A stretch of 14,305 nt of DNA, from NCBI GenBank assembly GCA_030696545.1, contig JAUYSA010000429.1:1-14305 (forward strand), read 5' to 3'. The position numbers and the translations under genes are program-made. The notes below the pieces were generated by a model. The model saw only the letters and a program-made list of their open reading frames with translations, did no database searches and had not been told where the DNA came from. Shown here one piece after another: positions 5,944 to 12,600 of this stretch; position 1 is the first letter of the stretch; every line of letters begins with the position of its first letter. The DNA is from Hyphomonadaceae bacterium (GTDB taxonomy: Bacteria > Pseudomonadota > Alphaproteobacteria > Caulobacterales > Hyphomonadaceae).

Positions 5944-7452
5944 TCAGGGCGCCGCAGCAACTCTGAAACCCGTCAGCCGGTCACGGAAGTCCGGCGCGTT
6001 GCGCGCCCGCGCCGCAATCCGCAGCGCCTCGACGCCATCGTTGAAAGACCCGCCACGCAACACGCGCTGCGCACACTTCGCCACTTCAACGGAGCGCCCA
6101 TCAAGCGGTGCCTTGGCGAACGTGTTGACGTAGCAGTCCTGCGTCCATTCACGCACATTCCCCGTCACGCCCAGCAGGCCCAGCGGATTTGCCGCCAGCG
6201 TATCGACGGCCTGCGTCGCCGCCCCTGAACCCGATTTCGCGACATCATTCATCGCGCCCCACCAGAACGGCGTCGTCGTGCCTCCCCGGCCCGCATATTC
6301 CCATTCCGCTTCGGTCGGGAGGCGATAGGCGCGGCCGGTCTTCTTCGTCAGCCACGCCGCATAAGCCACCGCGTCCTTCCACGACACCTGCGTCACCGGC
6401 AGCTTGCCGCGAGCACCGGCATCCTTCGGCGTGTACTTGCCGCATCCGCTATCGGCCACACACGCATCCCACTCGTCATAGCTGACTTCGCTCACGCCCA
6501 TCGTAAACGGCGCCATCGCCACCTTGCGCTGCGGACCTTCCCAGGCCTTGCGGCCAAGCTCGTCATCCGGTGCGCCCATCATGAACGTGCCGCCCTGCAC
6601 ATTCAGCATCAGCGGGCAGGCGTCACATTCGCGGAACGTATTCGCGGGCGCTGCCGCCGGCGTTGTTTCAGCCAGCGGCGCTGCAGGCTCTGGCGTTGCA
6701 GGATGATCAACCGGCGCTGCATCGACCAACGCCTCAGGCGACGCTGTCGCCGTGAGCGTGGGTGCAGGCGTATCCGCGCCAGCCGCGCGCAGCGACGCCA
6801 CATCCGTCGCCACCGTGGAGGCCTGGTTCGACAGCGAGGCGAGCAACTCGTTCACCTGCTGTGGACGCCACACATAAATTCCAGCCGCCGCAACCGCCAG
6901 CAGGGCAAACATCGAGACAAGCACGCCGCCTACGCCCATCCCGCGCTTCTTGACGACATGCTCCTTGCGGATCGCCACCTGCTTAGGCGCGGCCTTGCGC
7001 TTGGCGCCTTTGCCAGCCTGCTTCTTCACGCCGCCTTCCGCGAACAGCGGGCCGGGAGGCGCTGCCGCGATCCTGTCGCGGATCACCCCAACCAGCTTGC
7101 GCCAGTTCGGGTCCGCACGATCGCCCTCCCACTTGGAAAGATCCGTCGTCTGCACCAGCTCGAACATCACGGGCCGGTCGCATTCCTCGATCATCGCCGG
7201 CACAAGTGTGCTCTTGCGCTGGCCGATCGTCGCCTCCGCCCGCACCCAGCGTGACTTCACCGACCGGCTCGACCACAGCACCACAACGGCCTTCGCGCCG
7301 CGCAGCCGTTCCTCGGTGATCTCGTCGTAATTCTCGCCTGCCTTCAGCTCCATATCGAGCCAGACGTTCAGCCCCTCATGCACCAGCCCGTCCACAACGC
7401 GCTGCGCGATGGGAAGGTCTTCCCGATTATAGGAAACAAAAACATCAGGCAT
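5944..7452 (-). CDS. TIR domain - transmembrane - FGE/SUMF1-like domain protein
   Basis: This encodes a 502-residue protein in three parts. Residues 1-125 form a TIR domain of the bacterial TIR_2 kind (VFVSYNREDLPIAQ, GLNVWLDMELKAGENY, VVVLWSSRSVKSRWVRAEA), with Glu73 where TIR NADases keep their catalytic glutamate. A basic stretch (about 143-170) precedes one membrane span (171-194), then a Pro/Ala/Thr-rich linker (225-270). Residues 275-500 form a formylglycine-generating-enzyme-like C-type-lectin fold (GGTFMMGAPDDE, YRLPTEAEWEYAGRGG, GNVREWTQDC, RVLRGGSF, LTGFRV). The charge pattern places TIR in the cytoplasm and the FGE-like part in the periplasm. The C-terminal active-site cysteines of true FGE are missing, so sulfatase activation is unlikely; the six remaining cysteines could form disulfides. 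The frame is open to 7593, but the TIR fold begins at the ATG at 7452; its ribosome binding site is weak. The role is unknown: sensing or defence is inference. Confidence 0.88.
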   Translation of the reverse strand: MPDVFVSYNREDLPIAQRVVDGLVHEGLNVWLDMELKAGENYDEITEERLRGAKAVVVLWSSRSVKSRWVRAEATIGQRKSTLVPAMIEECDRPVMFELVQTTDLSKWEGDRADPNWRKLVGVIRDRIAAAPPGPLFAEGGVKKQAGKGAKRKAAPKQVAIRKEHVVKKRGMGVGGVLVSMFALLAVAAAGIYVWRPQQVNELLASLSNQASTVATDVASLRAAGADTPAPTLTATASPEALVDAAPVDHPATPEPAAPLAETTPAAAPANTFRECDACPLMLNVQGGTFMMGAPDDELGRKAWEGPQRKVAMAPFTMGVSEVSYDEWDACVADSGCGKYTPKDAGARGKLPVTQVSWKDAVAYAAWLTKKTGRAYRLPTEAEWEYAGRGGTTTPFWWGAMNDVAKSGSGAATQAVDTLAANPLGLLGVTGNVREWTQDCYVNTFAKAPLDGRSVEVAKCAQRVLRGGSFNDGVEALRIAARARNAPDFRDRLTGFRVAAAP

Positions 7453-7627
7453 GGCGGACCCCGGTACCCCGAAGCGCAAAGCTGTATCCCTGCGCCGTGC
7501 GAACGCAATCCGCGCACGCCTTTCATTGGCAGCAACAGCAAGAATTGTTCGCGTCAGCGGCGCAAATGTCGAAGCTGCGGGCACGTTCCCCAACGTCCGC
7601 CATTTCGTTGCTGGTGGCGAAAGCTGC

Positions 7628-7671
7628 GGCCGGCGGATGGTTGCCTCACTCAGAGGCGCCTCCCGCCGGCC
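7628..7671 (-). terminator. Stem-loop downstream of the SIMPL-domain gene
   Basis: GGCCGGCGG (7628-7636) and CCGCCGGCC (7663-7671) are perfect 9-bp inverted complements. The 26-base loop contains the nested palindrome GAGGCGCCTC (7653-7662). It lies 19 bp beyond the stop of the minus-strand SIMPL gene, a natural terminator position, but no T-run follows. The rest of the 237-bp gap (7453-7689) shows nothing recognisable except the TIR gene's upstream region. Confidence 0.4.
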
Positions 7672-7689
7672 ATGAGCCCTGTCAGGCGA

Positions 7690-8580
7690 TCACTTCACCA
7701 GTGTGTAGATCACACAGATATCTGCCTGTATTTGCTGAGGCGAGGGATCACTCGGCAGGTCCAGCGCCGCGAGGTCCTTCTCCGTCACCGTGATCGTGCG
7801 GCTGCCGACCTGTCCCGACGCAATCGGCGGCGCCGATGGTGGAGGGGGCGGGGGAGGCGGAGCAAAGGCAGGCGATGGCGCGTACCTGTTGTAATTGTCG
7901 CCATCCCCCAGAACGCGGGCCACCTGCGAGGAAGACCAGTTGCCCATGCACGAGTTGTTGCCCTCCTGGACGACCAGAATGTCGCCCAGCCGCCCGCCGG
8001 CAGCGGTCGCCGCGAGTTGCGCCCGCTGGCGCGCATCTTTCGCTGCCGCGTCCAGAACAGCGCGCTGCATTTCCGCAGTCTGTTCCAGATAGATGCTCAC
8101 GCGCCCCGCGTCCTGCGGCCCAAGCGCCAGCGCCGCCGCCCGCGCCCGTCCGGCAAGCGAGGTATCCAGCAGCACCACACTCATCGACACGCGCGCTTCA
8201 TAACCTTCGACCTGGTCGGCGCGTGTGTTCGTCTGAACATTGCCTTCCTTGTCCTTGTACTGCTTGTAGAACGCCGTCACGTTGACGCTCGTGGTAATGC
8301 GCGCCTTGTCGCCCGCCACTTTCTTGATGGCGTCATAGGCAATCTTCGCCCGCGCCACGGCCTTCTTCATCGACGCATCAGACTGGTCATCCGTCTCGAC
8401 GAACGACAGGTCAAACCGCGCGCGGTTTGGCGCCACGTCCAGCATCGCGCGGCCCATTCCCTCGACCACCGGCTTGTCCCACCAGTAGGGCCGCACATAG
8501 GTGTCCGCCTGTTGCGCACTCGCCGCGGGAGCGAGCATCGCCACGCCGGCCGCAGCCAGCAGAAAATCCCGGAATTGCAT
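7690..8580 (-). CDS. Exported SIMPL-domain (DUF541) protein
   Basis: This encodes a 296-residue secreted protein. Residues 1-22 are a signal peptide (hydrophobic core LLAAAGVAMLAPAA, cleavage likely after ASA). The body matches the SIMPL/DUF541 layout: VVEGMGRAMLDVAPNRARFDLSF, a helix with MKKAVARAKIAYDAIK, ARITTSVNVTAFY, then AAAKDARQRAQLAATAAG and GDILVVQEG. A stretch of eight prolines (241-248) and a short C-terminal tail (259-296) are additions to the usual domain. SIMPL proteins are periplasmic or outer-membrane proteins of unclear biochemical role, some linked to oxidative stress. The ATG at 8580 has AGGGGA eight bases upstream; the longer frame to 8667 has no support. The gene is divergent from the DUF4105 gene across a region with a 10-bp inverted repeat. 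Confidence 0.85.
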   Translation of the reverse strand: MQFRDFLLAAAGVAMLAPAASAQQADTYVRPYWWDKPVVEGMGRAMLDVAPNRARFDLSFVETDDQSDASMKKAVARAKIAYDAIKKVAGDKARITTSVNVTAFYKQYKDKEGNVQTNTRADQVEGYEARVSMSVVLLDTSLAGRARAAALALGPQDAGRVSIYLEQTAEMQRAVLDAAAKDARQRAQLAATAAGGRLGDILVVQEGNNSCMGNWSSSQVARVLGDGDNYNRYAPSPAFAPPPPPPPPSAPPIASGQVGSRTITVTEKDLAALDLPSDPSPQQIQADICVIYTLVK

Positions 8581-8603
8581 GATGAGTCCCCTGATCTTGT
8601 GTT

Positions 8604-8650
8604 TCAGGCCCACATCCCCCGAAGTGAAACCACGCCTGTTGTGGGCCTGA
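8604..8650. promoter_or_regulatory. 10-bp inverted repeat in a divergent promoter region
   Basis: TCAGGCCCAC (8604-8613) and GTGGGCCTGA (8641-8650) are perfect inverted complements 27 bp apart, with a second pair, GTTTC (8601-8605) and GAAAC (8626-8630), nested in it. They lie between the divergent SIMPL-domain and DUF4105 genes. The arrangement suits either a bipartite operator or an RNA hairpin in one of the leaders; I cannot tell which. Confidence 0.4.
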
Positions 8651-8732
8651 CTTGAACCTTCCGGCAATACCTATCAGGTCTTTGATTCACGCGCGCACCC
8701 ATGCTTTTGTGCGAACCGGGGGAGTTAGTCGG

Positions 8733-9581
8733 ATGCCTGTCTGGACCTGGATAAAAAAACACAAGTGGGCGACGGCTGGCATCGCCGTCGCCACGCTGCT
8801 CGTCGCGTTCATGGGCGTCATGTCGATGGCGAAACCCCGGCTTGATCGCGACTGGGTCGAAAACCTCGCAGTCATGCCCAAGGTCGCGCAGACCGAAGAC
8901 AGCTTCACGCTCGATCCGGTGATGGACTGGTCCTACAATGCAGAAGGCCCCACCACGAAAGACTCAACCAGCTTCACCGCCCGCTTTGCGGAAGTGCAGG
9001 ACATCTGGTTCGTCGTCGAGCCGCAGCCCGGCCAGCCCTATGCCGCCCACACCCTGCTGCTCTTCGAATTCCCCGGCGATAAGATGGTCGGCCTCACGGT
9101 CGAGGCGCGACTGGAAGCGGACGAGACCTATTCCGCAGTCGATGGCCTTCTAAACAAGTACGAGCTTGCTTACATGTGGAACACGGCGCGCGAGCTGCTC
9201 ACGCGGCGCGCCACCTATCTCAAGAAGGACGTCTATATCTATCCGCTCACGCTTTCGGCGGAACAGAAACAGGCATTCCTCCGCAATCTCCTGCAGCGCA
9301 CGATCGATGTGTCCACCCATCCGCGCTTCTACAACACGCTCGCTTCCAACTGCACGAACGAACTCGCCAAGGCGGCAAAGCTGTCCTGGCATCATTCGTG
9401 GGTTCTCACCGGCTACTCGCCCCAACGCCTCTATGATCTCAAGATGATCCCCGGCCCCGACTTCGCATCCGCCCGCAGCCTCGCCCTCATCGGCGACGAA
9501 CTGCGTGCGTGGAATGACATGAGCGGCCCCGACTTCGACCGCACACTCCTGGCCGAGCTCCATCGGCGCCACGGCCGATGA
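8733..9581 (+). CDS. DUF4105 (Lnb periplasmic-type) membrane-anchored protein
   Basis: This encodes a 282-residue protein with a basic N-terminus (KKHKW), one membrane span at about 13-33 and a periplasmic body. The body follows DUF4105, also called the Lnb N-terminal periplasmic domain: RDWVENLAVMPK, FTARFAEVQDIWFVVEP, AAHTLLLFEFPGD, LTVEARLEADETYSAVDGLL, YELAYMWNTARELLTRRATY, HPRFYNTLASNCTNEL. His106 and the NCT motif (Asn206-Cys207-Thr208) are the most constant polar residues of the family and may form a catalytic pair, which is inference. Biochemical function is unknown. The frame is open to a TTG at 8652, but GGGGGAG about eight bases before the ATG at 8733 and the membrane-anchor layout support the shorter form. 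Its stop overlaps the start of the next gene in ATGA, indicating translational coupling to the alpha/beta hydrolase. Confidence 0.87.
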   Translation: MPVWTWIKKHKWATAGIAVATLLVAFMGVMSMAKPRLDRDWVENLAVMPKVAQTEDSFTLDPVMDWSYNAEGPTTKDSTSFTARFAEVQDIWFVVEPQPGQPYAAHTLLLFEFPGDKMVGLTVEARLEADETYSAVDGLLNKYELAYMWNTARELLTRRATYLKKDVYIYPLTLSAEQKQAFLRNLLQRTIDVSTHPRFYNTLASNCTNELAKAAKLSWHHSWVLTGYSPQRLYDLKMIPGPDFASARSLALIGDELRAWNDMSGPDFDRTLLAELHRRHGR

Positions 9582-10369
9582 TCCCGGCCCTGCAGGCGGC
9601 AACAGTCGACCAGCGCATCGAAGCGCTGATGCGCACCAGCGAACTCCACAAGCCGGAAGGCGAGGGACCGTTCCCCATCGTGCTCCAGTTCCACGGCTGC
9701 GGCGGCAAGAAGAACCTGCAGGAACGCTGGGCCGCCGTCGCGAAGTCCGCTGGCTGGGCAGCGCTCGTGGTTGACAGCTACGGCCACCGCCGCATCTCGA
9801 AATTCCAGGCCTACGCCACCGTATGCACCGGCCTGCAGCTCTGGGGCCGCGAACGCGCCGGTGATCTCTTCGCCATGATGGAATGGGCGCGCCGCCAGCC
9901 CTGGATCGATCCCAACCGCATCGTCATCGCCGGCTGGAGCCATGGCGGCTGGACCGCCCTCGACGCCATGTCGATGACCCCCGGCCGCCAGATAGAGAAC
10001 GCCACCCGCCTCTACGGCCTGCCAGAAGAACCTCTCGCCGGTCTCGCAGGCGCCTTCGTGATCTATCCCTATCAGGGCATTGGCGCCCTCGCGCCGGTCA
10101 ACGGCCTCCGCATCGACGTGCCCGTGCAAGCCATCGTCGGCACGGCGGACTCAGTCGTCGGCGGCAAATCACTCGTCCGCGTCCTCAACCGCATGCGCAC
10201 GCCCTCGGCCTCTATCGACGTCGCCATCTTCGAAGGCGCCACCCACGCCTTCGATGAGATCGAAGCGCAAGACTGGCGCGTCCGCTACGACCCCGCGCTA
10301 ACCGAACGCGCCCACCGGATGTATGCGGAGTTCCTCACGACCGCCGCCAAGCCGTCGTCAGCAAGCTGA
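9578..10369 (+). CDS. Dienelactone-hydrolase-type alpha/beta hydrolase
   Basis: This encodes a 263-residue alpha/beta hydrolase of the dienelactone hydrolase-like group, cytoplasmic since no signal peptide is seen. The oxyanion region FHGCGG is at 38-43. The nucleophile elbow GWSHGG holds Ser121, followed by Asp191 (GTADSVVGG) and His223 (EGATHAFDE), giving a complete catalytic triad in the right order. The ester or lactone substrate is unknown. The start ATG overlaps the stop codon of the DUF4105 gene (ATGA at 9578-9581), so the two are almost surely translated from one message. It ends 7 bp before the convergent VOC gene. The mismatch of locations (periplasmic DUF4105, cytoplasmic hydrolase) gives no obvious joint pathway. 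Confidence 0.9.
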   Translation: MIPALQAATVDQRIEALMRTSELHKPEGEGPFPIVLQFHGCGGKKNLQERWAAVAKSAGWAALVVDSYGHRRISKFQAYATVCTGLQLWGRERAGDLFAMMEWARRQPWIDPNRIVIAGWSHGGWTALDAMSMTPGRQIENATRLYGLPEEPLAGLAGAFVIYPYQGIGALAPVNGLRIDVPVQAIVGTADSVVGGKSLVRVLNRMRTPSASIDVAIFEGATHAFDEIEAQDWRVRYDPALTERAHRMYAEFLTTAAKPSSAS

Positions 10370-10376
10370 TCCGCCC

Positions 10377-10787
10377 TCACGGCGTCCAGACATATTCCAG
10401 CTTCAGCCCATCAGGATCAGCAAAGAACACCGCGTAATATCCCCGCCCGCCATTGTACTGCGGATAGTCTGCCGGCACATCGAGAATGACGGCGCCGAAC
10501 GCCGAGAGCTTCGCAAACAACGCATCCACATCCTCGCGGCTCACCGCCCGCCACGCCAGATGATGAAGACCCGACGAATACCTATCGTGATCCCTGCCGG
10601 CATTCACGCCAGCCGTCGGGCGAATGCCGATCGACGATCCATCCTCAAGATCCCACTCGCCGCCGCCATCGGGATAGGGCTTGCCCTTCACATAACCGAT
10701 ATGCGTCAGCACGAGATCATACAGCGGCTCGGCCGCTGCAATGTCGCGGATTGAAAGATCGACGTGGTGAACCCGCGCCAGTGCCAA
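10377..10787 (-). CDS. VOC family (glyoxalase-fold) protein
   Basis: This encodes a 136-residue single-module vicinal oxygen chelate protein. The beta-alpha-beta-beta-beta modules are visible, with possible metal ligands His8 (RVHHVDL), His76 (GLHHLAWR) and Glu131 (DPDGLKLEYV). Relatives include glyoxalases, dioxygenases and resistance proteins; the reaction cannot be assigned. There is no ATG near the start. The frame begins with TTG at 10787, preceded by GGGGA about eight bases upstream and, further up, by the bfr stop codon. This gene starts 17 bp after bfr ends on the same strand, so it is probably the last gene of an iron-storage transcript, which may be chance packing. Confidence 0.87.
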   Translation of the reverse strand: MALARVHHVDLSIRDIAAAEPLYDLVLTHIGYVKGKPYPDGGGEWDLEDGSSIGIRPTAGVNAGRDHDRYSSGLHHLAWRAVSREDVDALFAKLSAFGAVILDVPADYPQYNGGRGYYAVFFADPDGLKLEYVWTP

Positions 10788-10804
10788 ACCCGCGTCCCCG
10801 CAGA

Positions 10805-11299
10805 CTACTTGTCCAGCGCCTGCGAAGCGTTCGGCTTCGACTGCAGCTGCACATAGTTCTGGATGCCCATCTGCGCGATGAGATCGAACTGCGTTTCCAG
10901 ATAGTCGATGTGTTCTTCCTCGTTATGGAGGATTTTGTAGAGCAGGTCGCGCGAGCCATAGTCGCGGATCTTCTCGGCATACTCGATGCCGTCCTTCAGA
11001 ACCGGCACAGCGATCTGCTCGACCTTCATGTCGCACTCCAGGATTTCCTGGACGGTCTCGCCAATGAAGATCTTGCCGAGGTCCTGCAGGTTCGGAAGGC
11101 CCTCCAGGAACAAGATCCGCTCGATCAGCCAGTCGGCGTGATTCATCTCCTCGATCGATTCCTTGTACTCGTTCGCCGCCAGCTCCGAGACCCCCCAGTC
11201 CCGCAGCATCCGGGAGTGCAGGAAGTACTGGTTGATCGCGGTCAGCTCGTTCTTGAGCGCCTGATTCAGGAATTCGATGATCTTCGGGTCGCCTTTCAT
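10805..11299 (-). CDS. bfr: Bacterioferritin
   Basis: Bacterioferritin forms a 24-subunit heme-containing shell that oxidises Fe2+ and stores it as ferric mineral in the cytoplasm. The 164-residue chain has the full dinuclear ferroxidase site at family positions: Glu18, Glu51, His54, Glu94, Glu127 and His130. It also has Met52, the axial ligand of the heme shared between two subunits. The length is near the usual 155-160. The ATG at 11299 has AAGGAA eight bases upstream. The bfd gene for the iron-release ferredoxin lies 174 bp upstream on the same strand, and a VOC gene 17 bp downstream. A palindrome at 11426-11449 in the upstream gap might carry iron control. Confidence 0.97.
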   Translation of the reverse strand: MKGDPKIIEFLNQALKNELTAINQYFLHSRMLRDWGVSELAANEYKESIEEMNHADWLIERILFLEGLPNLQDLGKIFIGETVQEILECDMKVEQIAVPVLKDGIEYAEKIRDYGSRDLLYKILHNEEEHIDYLETQFDLIAQMGIQNYVQLQSKPNASQALDK

Positions 11300-11425
11300 G
11301 GGCGGATTCCTTCAAAAGCTGCGTCGGGAGGGGCGGGGAGCGCCTTGGTAAGCATAACGCGCGAACTGCCCCCAGAGACGCCGACTCTCTGAGCTTTTCA
11401 AGTTGTTTTTATTGGGAATTTTTGA

Positions 11426-11449
11426 GAATGCGAGGAGTATTCGTTCGCA
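11426..11449. promoter_or_regulatory. Imperfect palindromes upstream of bfr, possible iron-regulator site
   Basis: GAAT-N9-ATTC (11426-11442) overlaps TGCGA-N11-TCGCA (11429-11449). They sit in the 174-bp gap between bfd and bfr, beside an A/T-rich run (11403-11424). The position and half-sites are compatible with a Fur/Irr-type site, but neither matches a consensus closely, so this is only a candidate. Confidence 0.25.
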
Positions 11450-11473
11450 AGTAAAGCTGTTCGCCGCAGAAGC

Positions 11474-11680
11474 CTATTCGGCCGCGACAAGCATCCGTTG
11501 CGACGAGCAGACGTCATCCTGCGCCTGCTCGCGGATCATCCCACACACAGTTTCGCAGCATTTTCCGCAGTTTATCGTCGTGGAATGGTGCTTGTGGACC
11601 TGCGCAGGGGAGCGAGCGCCCGCCGCGATGGCGTCGTTCACTTTCGTCGTATTGAGGCCCCGACACACGCAGATGATCAT
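11474..11680 (-). CDS. bfd: Bacterioferritin-associated ferredoxin
   Basis: This encodes a 68-residue Bfd-type [2Fe-2S] protein that donates electrons to bacterioferritin to release stored iron. The four ligands follow the Bfd spacing: Cys4-X-Cys6, 31 residues, Cys38-X2-Cys41 (MIICVCRGLN at the start, NCGKCCETV later). Two further cysteines (42 and 46) follow closely, and Cys58 is in the tail. The frame is open to a TTG at 11716, but the family begins at MIICVCR, so the ATG at 11680 is used; no Shine-Dalgarno sequence is visible before it. The bfr gene follows 174 bp downstream on the same strand, the classical bfd-bfr pairing, which supports the call. Confidence 0.93.
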   Translation of the reverse strand: MIICVCRGLNTTKVNDAIAAGARSPAQVHKHHSTTINCGKCCETVCGMIREQAQDDVCSSQRMLVAAE

Positions 11681-11795
11681 GAGAACGATTTGCAGCGGTT
11701 TGCGACTGATTGTCAATCGCCTTGCAACACCCGCGCCGCGAGACGGGTCGTCGCACTTTCCTGCCGCTCACGGAAGGCCGCTGGACGACCCGAAT

Positions 11796-11970
11796 TGTCA
11801 TTCCGGACCCGCTCACCAGCGCAAGCCACAAGCCCTGGAAGCGGACCCCTTTAGGGTCCGCGTTCCCCGCGGAGGCGGGGATCCAGACTCACTCAAAAAA
11901 AGAAGCCTCATCGTCAGCGCTGGACCCCCGCTTTCGCGGGGGATGCGGCGGAGAGAGCCGAGGGATGACA
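11796..11970. repeat. Composite palindromic intergenic element
   Basis: TGTCATTCC (11796-11804) and GGGATGACA (11962-11970) are inverted ends with one mismatch. Inside are GCGGACCC-CTTTA-GGGTCCGC (11841-11861), CCCCGC-GGAG-GCGGGG (11865-11880) and CCCCCGC-TTTC-GCGGGGG (11925-11942), with TCCAG/CTGGA marking two facing copies. This is the familiar design of a paired intergenic repeat of alphaproteobacteria. It has no coding signs. Confidence 0.75.
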
Positions 11971-12498
11971 GCTTGAGATCGAACCAACTTCCGCGGAATC
12001 CAACCCCCGCAATCCCTTTCCCATCAACGCCTTGGGTGGGGGATAGAGAATCCTCCATCCCCACCCCCTCCCACCTGAAGCATAATGCGCATGTCGCCTC
12101 CGCATGGAGGGCAGTCGCGATGTTCAACGGCGCGGGGGCGATGCGATCGAGCGGTCTGGTCCGGCGGAATGCTGTTTGTACAGCCAACGCACGTAGTTAT
12201 CGGCGAGGTGCTCCGGCCCACGCCGTCACAGGGACTGGGTGAGAACACCCCGGCCTTTCCGTCGCCGGCCTGGGGTCCAAGAGGTGAAACACCTCCGTGA
12301 TCCAGCTGGCGGATAACGATCGCGGGGGCGCGGGTTGTCGCGTTTCTTCTTCACTGCCGGCAGGCTGCAACAGCAGTCAGCCCAAACCACGCGGGGCCAT
12401 CCCGCGTCCCCGGCCCTCCATTTTGATGGGGCCAGAGCTGAAGCATCCCGGACGGCTCAGGCCGGTCCGATCGCTAAGTCGCGACTGAGGGGAACGTC
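11971..12498. other. Gene-free stretch with dense hairpins, possible structured RNA
   Basis: No frame here shows a start, ribosome binding site and family together. Many perfect hairpins cluster: GGGTG-AGAA-CACCC (12237-12250), ACCCC-GGCC facing GGCC-T-GGGGT (12247-12276, sharing CACCC with the previous one), GAGGTG-AAA-CACCTC (12281-12295), ACGCGGG-GCCAT-CCCGCGT (12389-12407), and CCAT/ATGG inside GGCC/GGCC (12412-12433). The density suggests a folded RNA or more decayed repeats. RNase P RNA, tmRNA, 4.5S RNA and common riboswitches were looked for by their conserved words and not found. On the minus strand 12225-12124 is a stop-to-stop frame of 33 residues with a protein-like look (DNYVRWLYKQHSAGPDR), perhaps a gene remnant. 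Confidence 0.35.
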
Positions 12499-12568
12499 CT
12501 CCACTGCCGAAGGCGGGGGAGGTGGATCGGCGCGAAGCGCCGAGACGGCGGGGGCTCTCGCCTCCCCC
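12499..12568 (+). repeat. Further copy of the palindromic repeat seen at 4325-4442
   Basis: The segment GGCGGGGGAGGTGG, then a variable stem around CGAAG, then GGGGGC repeats the order seen in the copy ending at 4442 (read on its reverse strand). The inner stem is TCGGCGC-GAA-GCGCCGA (12527-12543), and GGGGGAGG (12515-12522) pairs with CCTCCCCC (12561-12568). It lies 33 bp beyond the stop of the minus-strand TPR gene and could help end its transcript. Confidence 0.7.
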
Positions 12569-12600
12569 TGACTTCGATATTTGAAATCCCGCGCCTAATG

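Noticed and set aside
5706..5960. Minus-strand 84-residue frame upstream of rtcB
   Set aside because: It would be translated straight through the terminator and three stem-loops; a structured RNA explains the conserved-looking pattern better.
5944..7452. FGE-like domain as a diversity-generating retroelement target
   Set aside because: The C-type-lectin fold invites the idea, but there is no reverse transcriptase, template repeat or adenine-biased variable segment in the window.
7378..8655. Plus-strand 425-residue open frame
   Set aside because: Very Arg-rich, spans the gap and the SIMPL gene in antisense, and has no family motif.
11403..12242. Plus-strand 279-residue open frame
   Set aside because: It crosses bfd in antisense and runs through intergenic repeats; no ribosome binding site or domain.
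12130..12600. RNase P RNA, tmRNA, 4.5S RNA or a tRNA
   Set aside because: Words such as GGATAACG look suggestive, but the hallmark conserved sequences (RNase P GGAAAGTCCGGGC, SRP GGAAGGAAGCAGC, a tRNA T-loop, a tmRNA tag frame) were not found.
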